Assembly: GCA_947179485.1 (NCBI GenBank)
Contig: OX359249.1
Span: forward strand, 54,943,402-55,007,401
Length of the DNA stretch: 64,000 nt
DNA from: Allacma fusca
Lineage: Eukaryota; Arthropoda; Collembola; Symphypleona; Sminthuridae
Reading direction: 5' to 3'
Made by a program: the position numbers and the translations under genes. Shown here in pieces: positions 1 through 9,192 of the stretch (its first letter is position 1; each line of letters starts with the position of its first letter). The notes beneath the pieces are model-generated. The model did no database searches. It worked only from the letters and a program-made list of their open reading frames with translations, and had not been told where the DNA came from.

Positions 1-1624
1 TGAAGTGTCGTTGCTCTGGTCACTTTTTATGGTGTTTGCTGAACTCGTCAGAATCTCTTGATACTTTGGGAATCCACTCAGGCAGTCTGCTTAAGCTCGT
101 ATCTCGAATTTACGATGAATCGAAAAGCTTTTAAATTGCGATAAAATGACGTAGCTCTGGTCACTTTCAAGGGAGTTTAGTGAACCCGCCAGAATCTCTT
201 TCAACTTTGGCAATACACGCGGACGGTCTGATAAAGCTCAATTCTCGAATTTGAGATGAATCCGAAAACTTAGAAAATAGCGATGAAAATGACGTCGTTG
301 CATTAGTCACTTTTTCAGGTGTTTGCTGAAATCATCAGAATCTTTTTATATTTTATGAATACACGCGGGCGGTCTGCTAAAGCTCAATTCTCGAATTTGA
401 GATGAATCGGAAAACTGAAAATAACTACGAAAATGAAGTGTCGTTGCTCTGGTCACTTTTTCAGGTGTTTGCTGAATTCATCAGAATCTCTTTATATTTT
501 GGGAATACACTCAAGCGGTCTGCTAAAGCTCAATTCTCGAATTCGAGATGAATCGAAAATCTTTGAAAATAGCTATGAAAATGAAGTGTCGTTGCTCTGG
601 GTACTTTTTATGGTGTTTGCTGAACTCGTCGAAATCTCTTTCAACTTTGGGAATACACGCGGGCTGTCTGCCAAAGCTCAATTCTCGAATTTGAGATGAA
701 TCCGAAAACTTAGAAAATAGCGATGAAAATGACGTCGTTGCATTAGTCACTTTTTCAGGTGTTTGCTGAAATCATCAGAATCTTTTTATATTTTATGAAT
801 ACACGCGGGCGGTCTGCTAAAGCTCAATTCTCGAATTTGAGATGAATCGGAAAACTGAAAATAACTACGAAAATGAAGTGTCGTTGCTCTGGTCACTTTT
901 TCAGGTGTTTGCTGCACTCATCAGATTCTCTTTATATTTTGGGAATACACGCGGGCGGTCTGCTAAAGCTCAATTTTCGAATTTGAGATGAATCCGAAAA
1001 CTTAAAAAATAGCGATGAAAATGACGTCGTTGCATAAGTCACTTTTTCAGGTGTTTGCTGAATTCATCAGAATCTCTTTATATTTTGGGAATACACTCGA
1101 GCGGTCTGCTAAAGCTCAATTCTCGAATTCGAGATGAATCGAAAATCTTTGAAAATAGCTATGAAAATGAAGTGTCGTTGCTCTGGTCACTTTTTATGGT
1201 GTTTGCTGAACTCGTTGAAATCCCTTTAGACTTTGGCAATACACGCGGACGGTCTGCTAAAGCTCAATTTTCGAATTTGAGATGAATCGGAAAACTTAGA
1301 AAATAGCGATGAAAATGACGTCGTTGCATTAGTCACTTTTTCAGGTGTTTGCTGAATTCATCAGAATCTCTTTATATTTTGGGAATACACTCGAGCGGTC
1401 TGCTAAAGCTCAATTCTCGAATTCGAGATGAATCGAAAATCTTTGAAAATAGCTATGAAAATGAAGTGTCGTTGCTCTGGGTACTTTTTATGGTGTTTGC
1501 TGAACTCGTCGAAATCTCTTTCAACTTTGGGAATACACGCGGGCTGTCTGCCAAAGCTCAATTCTCGAATTTGAGATGAATCGGAAAACTGAAAATAGCG
1601 ATGAAAATGACGTCGTTGCATAAG
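1..1624 (+). repeat. Rearranged left block: H-I-A-C-D-A-B-C-E-C-D
   Basis: Bases 1-19 are the tail of a G monomer cut by the window edge. Then follow H (20-160), I (161-306), A (307-452), C (453-600), D (601-746), A (747-892), B (893-1038), C (1039-1186), E (1187-1332), C (1333-1480) and D (1481-1624). Compared with the 1310-bp unit to the right, a C-D-A block is inserted between A and B. The C at 453 is unusual in carrying 'cactcaagcgg' where nearly all C monomers have 'cactcgagcgg', which removes the XhoI-type palindrome. The D at 601 has the longer 146-bp tail ending in 'gcattag'. Confidence 0.93.
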
Positions 1625-2056
1625 TCACTTTTTCTGGTTAGTAAACCCGTCAGAATCTCTTTCAACTTTGGGAATACACGCGGGCGGTCTGGTAAACCTC
1701 AATTCTCGAATTTGAGATGAATCGGAAAACTTTGAAAATAGCTACGAAAATGAAGTGTCGTTGCTCTGGTCACTTTTTATGGTGTTTGCTGAACTCGTCA
1801 GAATCTCTTGATACTTTGGGAATCCACTCAGGCAGTCTGCTTAAGCTCGTATCTCGAATTTACGATGAATCGAAAAGCTTTTAAATTGCGATAAAATGAC
1901 GTAGCTCTGGTCACTTTCAAGGGAGTTTAGTGAACCCGCCAGAATCTCTTTCAACTTTGGCAATACACGCGGACGGTCTGATAAAGCTCAATTCTCGAAT
2001 TTGAGATGAATCCGAAAACTTAGAAAATAGCGATGAAAATGACGTCGTTGCATTAG

Positions 2057-2202
2057 TCACTTTTTCAGGTGTTTGCTGAAATCATCAGAATCTTTTTATA
2101 TTTTATGAATACACGCGGGCGGTCTGCTAAAGCTCAATTCTCGAATTTGAGATGAATCGGAAAACTGAAAATAACTACGAAAATGAAGTGTCGTTGCTCT
2201 GG
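2057..2202 (+). repeat. Class A monomer, reference copy (146 bp)
   Basis: Diagnostic bases are 'tgctgaaatcatc', 'ctttttatattttatgaat' and the tail 'gaaaataactacg'. It ends 'gaagtgtcgttgctctgg' and is almost always followed by B. Later alleles are 'ggaagactg' (mainly 9.5-47 kb) and 'gctcaactctcg' (from 38 kb on). Confidence 0.95.
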
Positions 2203-2348
2203 TCACTTTTTCAGGTGTTTGCTGCACTCATCAGATTCTCTTTATATTTTGGGAATACACGCGGGCGGTCTGCTAAAGCTCAATTTTCGAATTTGAGATG
2301 AATCCGAAAACTTAAAAAATAGCGATGAAAATGACGTCGTTGCATAAG
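2203..2348 (+). repeat. Class B monomer, reference copy (146 bp)
   Basis: Diagnostic bases are 'gctgcactcatcagattc' and 'cttaaaaaatagcg'. It ends 'gacgtcgttgcataag' in most copies and '...gctttag' just before F1. It carries about 8 CpGs by hand count. Confidence 0.95.
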
Positions 2349-2430
2349 TCACTTTTTCAGGTGTTTGCTGAATTCATCAGAATCTCTTTATATTTTGGGA
2401 ATACACTCGAGCGGTCTGCTAAAGCTCAAT

Positions 2431-2444
2431 TCTCGAATTCGAGA
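2431..2444. other. Perfect 14-bp palindrome in class C (reference position)
   Basis: 'tctcgaattcgaga' is its own reverse complement. It occurs in each C and C* monomer and in chimeras that keep the C middle. Other classes have 'tctcgaatttgaga', one base off. The same C monomer also has 'tgaattca' (8 bp) and 'ctcgag' (6 bp), both perfect palindromes. Confidence 0.93.
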
Positions 2445-2450
2445 TGAATC

Positions 2451-2478
2451 GAAAATCTTTGAAAATAGCTATGAAAAT
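2451..2478 (+). other. Phased A-tracts in the class C tail (reference position)
   Basis: 'gaaaat' starts at 2451, 2461 and 2473, giving three A4 tracts spaced 10 and 12 bp, near the helical repeat. Phased A-tracts are known to bend DNA. Other classes have fewer or differently spaced tracts. A structural role is inference. Confidence 0.6.
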
Positions 2479-2496
2479 GAAGTGTCGTTGCTCTGG

Positions 2497-2640
2497 GTAC
2501 TTTTTATGGTGTTTGCTGAACTCGTCGAAATCTCTTTCAACTTTGGGAATACACGCGGGCTGTCTGCCAAAGCTCAATTCTCGAATTTGAGATGAATCGG
2601 AAAACTGAAAATAGCGATGAAAATGACGTCGTTGCATAAG
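2497..2640 (+). repeat. Class D monomer, reference copy (144 bp)
   Basis: Diagnostic bases are 'gtcgaaatctctttc' and 'gctgtctgccaaagctc'. Two tails exist: a 144-bp form with 'ggaaaactgaaaatagcg' that leads to G, and in the F-containing units to A, and a 146-bp form with 'ccgaaaacttagaaaatag' that leads to A. Confidence 0.94.
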
Positions 2641-2785
2641 TCACTTTTTCAGGTTAGTAAACCCGTCAGAATCTCTTTCAACTTTGGGAATACACGCGGG
2701 CGGTCTGGTAAACCTCAATTCTCGAATTTGAGATGAATCGGAAAACTTTGAAAATAGCTACGAAAATGAAGTGTCGTTGCTCTGG
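2641..2785 (+). repeat. Class G monomer, reference copy (145 bp)
   Basis: Diagnostic bases are 'ggttagtaaacccgtc' (a shortened 5' part) and 'tctggtaaacctc'. It is followed by H, or by the H/C chimera in the 22-mers. In the 1166-bp family its place is taken by C*. Confidence 0.95.
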
Positions 2786-2926
2786 TCACTTTTTATGGTG
2801 TTTGCTGAACTCGTCAGAATCTCTTGATACTTTGGGAATCCACTCAGGCAGTCTGCTTAAGCTCGTATCTCGAATTTACGATGAATCGAAAAGCTTTTAA
2901 ATTGCGATAAAATGACGTAGCTCTGG
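2786..2926 (+). repeat. Class H monomer, reference copy (141 bp)
   Basis: Diagnostic bases are 'tcttgatactttggg', 'aatccactcaggcag', 'gcttaagctcgtatctcg' and 'gcttttaaattgcg'. It is one of the two shortest classes and one of the most diverged. It lacks the CpG-rich 'cacgcggg' block found in most classes. F3 is its nearest relative. Confidence 0.95.
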
Positions 2927-3072
2927 TCACTTTCAAGGGAGTTTAGTGAACCCGCCAGAATCTCTTTCAACTTTGGCAATACACGCGGACGGTCTGATAA
3001 AGCTCAATTCTCGAATTTGAGATGAATCCGAAAACTTAGAAAATAGCGATGAAAATGACGTCGTTGCATTAG
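2927..3072 (+). repeat. Class I monomer, reference copy (146 bp)
   Basis: Diagnostic bases are 'tcactttcaaggg', 'agtgaacccgccag' and 'cggacggtctgataaag'. It follows H in every copy seen. F4 is its nearest relative in the 5' half. Confidence 0.95.
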
Positions 3073-3512
3073 TCACTTTTTCAGGTGTTTGCTGAAATCA
3101 TCAGAATCTTTTTATATTTTATGAATACACGCGGGCGGTCTGCTAAAGCTCAATTCTCGAATTTGAGATGAATCGGAAAACTGAAAATAACTACGAAAAT
3201 GAAGTGTCGTTGCTCTGGTCACTTTTTCAGGTGTTTGCTGCACTCATCAGATTCTCTTTATATTTTGGGAATACACGCGGGCGGTCTGCTAAAGCTCAAT
3301 TTTCGAATTTGAGATGAATCCGAAAACTTAAAAAATAGCGATGAAAATGACGTCGTTGCATAAGTCACTTTTTCAGGTGTTTGCTGAATTCATCAGAATC
3401 TCTTTATATTTTGGGAATACACTCGAGCGGTCTGCTAAAGCTCAATTCTCGAATTCGAGATGAATCGTAAATCTTTGAAAATAGCTATGAAAATGAAGTG
3501 TCGTTGCTCTGG

Positions 3513-3658
3513 TCACTTTTTATGGTGTTTGCTGAACTCGTTGAAATCCCTTTAGACTTTGGCAATACACGCGGACGGTCTGCTAAAGCTCAATTTTCGA
3601 ATTTGAGATGAATCGGAAAACTTAGAAAATAGCGATGAAAATGACGTCGTTGCATTAG
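3513..3658 (+). repeat. Class E monomer, reference copy (146 bp)
   Basis: Diagnostic bases are 'gttgaaatccctttagac', 'ggcaatacacgcggacgg' and 'aattttcgaatttgag'. It follows C (or a B/C or H/C chimera). In the right half it starts 'gtactttt' like D and often ends 'ccgaaaacttag', which suggests conversion by D at both ends. Confidence 0.95.
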
Positions 3659-3950
3659 TCACTTTTTCAGGTGTTTGCTGAATTCATCAGAATCTCTTTA
3701 TATTTTGGGAATACACTCGAGCGGTCTGCTAAAGCTCAATTCTCGAATTCGAGATGAATCGAAAATCTTTGAAAATAGCTATGAAAATGAAGTGTCGTTG
3801 CTCTGGGTACTTTTTATGGTGTTTGCTGAACTCGTCGAAATCTCTTTCAACTTTGGGAATACACGCGGGCTGTCTGCCAAAGCTCAATTCTCGAATTTGA
3901 GATGAATCGGAAAACTGAAAATAGCGATGAAAATGACGTCGTTGCATTAG

Positions 3951-5260
3951 TCACTTTTTCAGGTTAGTAAACCCGTCAGAATCTCTTTCAACTTTGGGAA
4001 TACACGCGGGCGGTCTGGTAAACCTCAATTCTCGAATTTGAGATGAATCGGAAAACTTTGAAAATAGCTACGAAAATGAAGTGTCGTTGCTCTGGTCACT
4101 TTTTATGGTGTTTGCTGAACTCGTCAGAATCTCTTGATACTTTGGGAATCCACTCAGGCAGTCTGCTTAAGCTCGTATCTCGAATTTACGATGAATCGAA
4201 AAGCTTTTAAATTGCGATAAAATGACGTAGCTCTGGTCACTTTCAAGGGTGTTTAGTGAACCCGCCAGAATCTCTTTCAACTTTGGCAATACACGCGGAC
4301 GGTCTGATAAAGCTCAATTCTCGAATTTGAGATGAATCCGAAAACTTAGAAAATAGCGATGAAAATGACGTCGTTGCATTAGTCACTTTTTCAGGTGTTT
4401 GCTGAAATCATCAGAATCTTTTTATATTTTATGAATACACGCGGGCGGTCTGCTAAAGCTCAATTCTCGAATTTGAGATGAATCGGAAAACTGAAAATAA
4501 CTACGAAAATGAAGTGTCGTTGCTCTGGTCACTTTTTCAGGTGTTTGCTGCACTCATCAGATTCTCTTTATATTTTGGGAATACACGCGGGCGGTCTGCT
4601 AAAGCTCAATTTTCGAATTTGAGATGAATCCGAAAACTTAAAAAATAGCGATGAAAATGACGTCGTTGCATAAGTCACTTTTTCAGGTGTTTGCTGAATT
4701 CATGAGAATCTCTTTATATTTTGGGAATACACTCGAGCGGTCTGCTAAAGCTCAATTCTCGAATTCGAGATGAATCGTAAATCTTTGAAAATAGCTATGA
4801 AAATGAAGTGTCGTTGCTCTGGTCACTTTTTATGGTGTTTGCTGAACTCGTTGAAATCCCTTTAGACTTTGGCAATACACGCGGACGGTCTGCTAAAGCT
4901 CAATTTTCGAATTTGAGATGAATCGGAAAACTTAGAAAATAGCGATGAAAATGACGTCGTTGCATTAGTCACTTTTTCAGGTGTTTGCTGAATTCATCAG
5001 AATCTCTTTATATTTTGGGAATACACTCGAGCGGTCTGCTAAAGCTCAATTCTCGAATTCGAGATGAATCGAAAATCTTTGAAAATAGCTATGAAAATGA
5101 AGTGTCGTTGCTCTGGGTACTTTTTATGGTGTTTGCTGAACTCGTCGAAATCTCTTTCAACTTTGGGAATACACGCGGGCTGTCTGCCAAAGCTCAATTC
5201 TCGAATTTGAGATGAATCGGAAAACTGAAAATAGCGATGAAAATGACGTCGTTGCATAAG
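3951..5260 (+). repeat. 9-monomer HOR unit (1310 bp), copy 2
   Basis: Same order G-H-I-A-B-C-E-C-D. From this unit rightwards the I monomer reads 'aagggtgttt'. The first C has a private change, 'gaattcatgagaatc' near 4700, where neighbours have 'gaattcatcagaatc'. Confidence 0.97.
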
Positions 5261-6570
5261 TCACTTTTTCAGGTTAGTAAACCCGTCAGAATCTCTTTCA
5301 ACTTTGGGAATACACGCGGGCGGTCTGGTAAACCTCAATTCTCGAATTTGAGATGAATCGGAAAACTTTGAAAATAGCTACGAAAATGAAGTGTCGTTGC
5401 TCTGGTCACTTTTTATGGTGTTTGCTGAACTCGTCAGAATCTCTTGATACTTTGGGAATCCACTCAGGCAGTCTGCTTAAGCTCGTATCTCGAATTTACG
5501 ATGAATCGAAAAGCTTTTAAATTGCGATAAAATGACGTAGCTCTGGTCACTTTCAAGGGTGTTTAGTGAACCCGCCAGAATCTCTTTCAACTTTGGCAAT
5601 ACACGCGGACGGTCTGATAAAGCTCAATTCTCGAATTTGAGATGAATCCGAAAACTTAGAAAATAGCGATGAAAATGACGTCGTTGCATTAGTCACTTTT
5701 TCAGGTGTTTGCTGAAATCATCAGAATCTTTTTATATTTTATGAATACACGCGGGCGGTCTGCTAAAGCTCAATTCTCGAATTTGAGATGAATCGGAAAA
5801 CTGAAAATAACTACGAAAATGAAGTGTCGTTGCTCTGGTCACTTTTTCAGGTGTTTGCTGCACTCATCAGATTCTCTTTATATTTTGGGAATACACGCGG
5901 GCGGTCTGCTAAAGCTCAATTTTCGAATTTGAGATGAATCCGAAAACTTAAAAAATAGCGATGAAAATGACGTCGTTGCATAAGTCACTTTTTCAGGTGT
6001 TTGCTGAATTCATCAGAATCTCTTTATATTTTGGGAATACACTCGAGCGGTCTGCTAAAGCTCAATTCTCGAATTCGAGATGAATCGTAAATCTTTGAAA
6101 ATAGCTATGAAAATGAAGTGTCGTTGCTCTGGTCACTTTTTATGGTGTTTGCTGAACTCGTTGAAATCCCTTTAGACTTTGGCAATACACGCGGACGGTC
6201 TGCTAAAGCTCAATTTTCGAATTTGAGATGAATCGGAAAACTTAGAAAATAGCGATGAAAATGACGTCGTTGCATTAGTCAGTTTTTCAGGTGTTTGCTG
6301 AATTCATCAGAATCTCTTTATATTTTGGGAATACACTCGAGCGGTCTGCTAAAGCTCAATTCTCGAATTCGAGATGAATCGAAAATCTTTGAAAATAGCT
6401 ATGAAAATGAAGTGTCGTTGCTCTGGGTACTTTTTATGGTGTTTGCTGAACTCGTCGAAATCTCTTTCAACTTTGGGAATACACGCGGGCTGTCTGCCAA
6501 AGCTCAATTCTCGAATTTGAGATGAATCGGAAAACTGAAAATAGCGATGAAAATGACGTCGTTGCATAAG
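5261..6570 (+). repeat. 9-monomer HOR unit (1310 bp), copy 3
   Basis: Same order G-H-I-A-B-C-E-C-D. The second C starts 'tcagtttttcagg' (near 6279) rather than 'tcactttttcagg'. The next unit has the same change exactly 1310 bp further on, so these two units share a more recent ancestor with each other than with copies 1 and 2. Confidence 0.97.
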
Positions 6571-7882
6571 TCACTTTTTCAGGTTAGTAAACCCGTCAGA
6601 ATCTCTTTCAACTTTGGGAATACACGCGGGCGGTCTGGTAAACCTCAATTCTCGAATTTGAGATGAATCGGAAAACTTTGAAAATAGCTACGAAAATGAA
6701 GTGTCGTTGCTCTGGTCACTTTTTATGGTGTTTGCTGAACTCGTCAGAATCTCTTGATACTTTGGGAATCCACTCAGGCAGTCTGCTTAAGCTCGTATCT
6801 CGAATTTACGATGAATCGAAAAGCTTTTAAATTGCGATAAAATGACGTAGCTCTGGTCACTTTCAAGGGTGTTTAGTGAACCCGCCAGAATCTCTTTCAA
6901 CTTTGGCAATACACGCGGACGGTCTGATAAAGCTCAATTCTCGAATTTGAGATGAATCCGAAAACTTAGAAAATAGCGATGAAAATGACGTCGTTGCATT
7001 AGTCACTTTTTCAGGTGTTTGCTGAAATCATCAGAATCTTTTTATATTTTATGAATACACGCGGGCGGTCTGCTAAAGCTCAATTCTCGAATTTGAGATG
7101 AATCGGAAAACTGAAAATAACTACGAAAATGAAGTGTCGTTGCTCTGGTCACTTTTTCAGGTGTTTGCTGCACTCATCAGATTCTCTTTATATTTTGGGA
7201 ATACACGCGGGCGGTCTGCTAAAGCTCAATTTTCGAATTTGAGATGAATCCGAAAACTTAAAAAATAGCGATGAAAATGACGTCGTTGCATAAGTCACTT
7301 TTTCAGGTGTTTGCTGAATTCATCAGAATCTCTTTATATTTTGGGAATACACTCGAGCGGTCTGCTAAAGCTCAATTCTCGAATTCGAGATGAATCGTAA
7401 ATCTTTGAAAATAGCTATGAAAATGAAGTGTCGTTGCTCTGGTCACTTTTTATGGTGTTTGCTGAACTCGTTGAAATCCCTTTAGACTTTGGCAATACAC
7501 GCGGACGGTCTGCTAAAGCTCAATTTTCGAATTTGAGATGAATCGGAAAACTTAGAAAATAGCGATGAAAATGACGTCGTTGCATTAGTCAGTTTTTCAG
7601 GTGTTTGCTGAATTCATCAGAATCTCTTTATATTTTGGGAATAAACTCGAGCGGTCTGCTAAAGCTCAATTCTCGAATTCGAGATGAATCGTAAATCTTT
7701 GAAAATAGCTATGAAAATGAAGTGTCGTTGCTCTGGGTACTTTTTATGGTGTTTGCTGAACTCGTCGAAATCTCTTTCAACTTTGGGAATACACGCGGGC
7801 TGTCTGCCAAAGCTCAATTCTCGAATTTGAGATGAATCCGAAAACTTAAAAAATAGCGATGAAAATGACGTCGTTGCATTAG
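6571..7882 (+). repeat. 9-monomer HOR unit (1312 bp), last copy of the tandem run
   Basis: Same order as the preceding units. The second C is diverged ('ggaataaactcgag' near 7640, plus 'gaatcgtaaatc') and the final D has the 146-bp tail ending 'cttaaaaaatagcg...gcattag', which gives the extra 2 bp. The unit is followed by A rather than G, so the regular 1310-bp period ends here. Confidence 0.95.
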
Positions 7883-8760
7883 TCACTTTTTCAGGTGTTT
7901 GCTGAAATCATCAGAATCTTTTTATATTTTATGAATACACGCGGGCGGTCTGCTAAAGCTCAATTCTCGAATTTGAGATGAATCGGAAAACTGAAAATAA
8001 CTACGAAAATGAAGTGTCGTTGCTCTGGTCACTTTTTCAGGTGTTTGCTGCACTCATCAGATTCTCTTTATATTTTGGGAATACACGCGGGCGGTCTGCT
8101 AAAGCTCAATTTTCGAATTTGAGATGAATCCGAAAACTTAAAAAATAGCGATGAAAATGACGTCGTTGCATAAGTCACTTTTTCAGGTGTTTGCTGAATT
8201 CATCAGAATCTCTTTATATTTTGGGAATACACTCGAGCGGTCTGCTAAAGCTCAATTCTCGAATTCGAGATGAATCGGAAATCTTTGAAAATAGCTATGA
8301 AAATGAAGTGTCGTTGCTCTGGTCACTTTTTATGGTGTTTGCTGAACTCGTTGAAATCCCTTTAGACTTTGGCAATACACGCGGACGGTCTGCTAAAGCT
8401 CAATTTTCGAATTTGAGATGAATCGGAAAACTTAGAAAATAGCGATGAAAATGACGTCGTTGCATTAGTCACTTTTTCAGGTGTTTGCTGAATTCATCAG
8501 AATCTCTTTATATTTTGGGAATACACTCGAGCGGTCTGCTAAAGCTCAATTCTCGAATTCGAGATGAATCGAAAATCTTTGAAAATAGCTATGAAAATGA
8601 AGTGTCGTTGCTCTGGGTACTTTTTATGGTGTTTGCTGAACTCGTCGAAATCTCTTTCAACTTTGGGAATACACGCGGGCTGTCTGCCAAAGCTCAATTC
8701 TCGAATTTGAGATGAATCGGAAAACTGAAAATAGCGATGAAAATGACGTCGTTGCATAAG
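7883..8760 (+). repeat. 6-monomer block A-B-C-E-C-D (878 bp)
   Basis: This is the right-hand two thirds of a 1310-bp unit, lacking G-H-I. It is joined to the preceding unit through a D with a long tail, consistent with an exchange between a D and an I tail, both of which precede A. The first C carries 'gaatcggaaatc', not seen in other C monomers. Confidence 0.94.
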
Positions 8761-9192
8761 TCACTTTTTCAGGTTAGTAAACCCGTCAGAATCTCTTTCA
8801 ACTTTGGGAATACACGCGGGCGGTCTGGTAAACCTCAATTCTCGAATTTGAGATGAATCGGAAAACTTTGAAAATAGCTACGAAAATGAAGTGTCGTTGC
8901 TCTGGTCACTTTTTATGGTGTTTGCTGAACTCGTCAGAATCTCTTGATACTTTGGGAATCCACTCAGGCAGTCTGCTTAAGCTCGTATCTCGAATTTACG
9001 ATGAATCGAAAAGCTTTTAAATTGCGATAAAATGACGTAGCTCTGGTCACTTTCAAGGGTGTTTAGTGAACCCGCCAGAATCTCTTTCAACTTTGGCAAT
9101 ACACGCGGACGGTCTGATAAAGCTCAATTCTCGAATTTGAGATGAATCGGAAAACTTAGAAAATAGCGATGAAAATGACGTCGTTGCATTAG
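8761..9192 (+). repeat. G-H-I trimer linking the 9-mer and 14-mer families
   Basis: G (8761-8905), H (8906-9046) and I (9047-9192) are followed directly by C and not by A as in the 1310-bp units. The I ends in a tail with 'gaatcggaaaacttag' instead of 'gaatccgaaaacttag', which is the E-type tail. An I/E exchange would explain the new neighbour, because C normally follows E. Confidence 0.9.

Larger units (their letters stand above)
2349..2496 (+). repeat. Class C monomer, reference copy (148 bp)
   Basis: Diagnostic bases are 'gaattcatcagaatc', 'cactcgagcgg' and 'tctcgaattcgaga'. This class holds three perfect palindromes (8, 6 and 14 bp) that other classes lack. It is followed by D or E; the junction to D, and to E in the right half, reads 'ctctgggtactttt' instead of 'ctctggtcactttt'. 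It is the commonest class in the window. Confidence 0.95.
1625..2640 (+). repeat. 7-monomer HOR unit (1016 bp), deletion form of the 9-mer
   Basis: The order is G-H-I-A-B-C-D. It equals the 1310-bp unit minus one C-E dimer (294 bp), as expected from unequal exchange between the two C monomers of a unit. The leading G starts 'tcactttttctggttag', where other G monomers have 'tcaggttag'. Confidence 0.95.
2641..3950 (+). repeat. 9-monomer HOR unit (1310 bp), copy 1
   Basis: The order is G (2641-2785), H (2786-2926), I (2927-3072), A (3073-3218), B (3219-3364), C (3365-3512), E (3513-3658), C (3659-3806), D (3807-3950). The first C carries 'gaatcgtaaatc' instead of 'gaatcgaaaatc', a variant that recurs at the same place in the next three units. 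Its I monomer still has 'aagggagttt', shared with the I monomers at 161 and 1911, whereas later units have 'aagggtgttt'. Confidence 0.97.

Noticed and set aside
2349-2372. Splice acceptor-like 'tttttcag|g' at the start of many monomers
   Set aside because: A pyrimidine run before CAG is expected often in AT-rich DNA. There is no matching donor, branch site or exon, and the motif is lost in D, E, F2 and H.
2379-2402. TATA-like 'ctttatattttggg' as a promoter in every monomer
   Set aside because: It is plain AT-rich sequence repeated hundreds of times, with no gene downstream and no other promoter element at a fixed distance.
2371-2460. Possible internal subrepeat: 'gaattcatcagaatc' and 'gaattcgagatgaatc', 64 bp apart within C
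   Set aside because: The resemblance is short, limited to class C, and depends on bases that differ in the other classes, so it does not support an ancestral half-length unit.
2365-2595. Recurrent 76-codon open reading frame on the + strand (and similar positions across the window)
   Set aside because: It runs through a C-D or C-E dimer and starts at TTG, not ATG. It recurs only because the dimer recurs, and 294 is a multiple of 3. No known domain is recognisable, an equally long frame lies on the other strand, and point changes are not biased to third positions by eye. It is satellite sequence, not a gene.
2419-2637. 72-82 codon open reading frames on the - strand
   Set aside because: They overlap the + strand frames in the same dimers, vary at both ends according to which monomer follows, and have no recognisable domain. 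They are by-products of the repeat.
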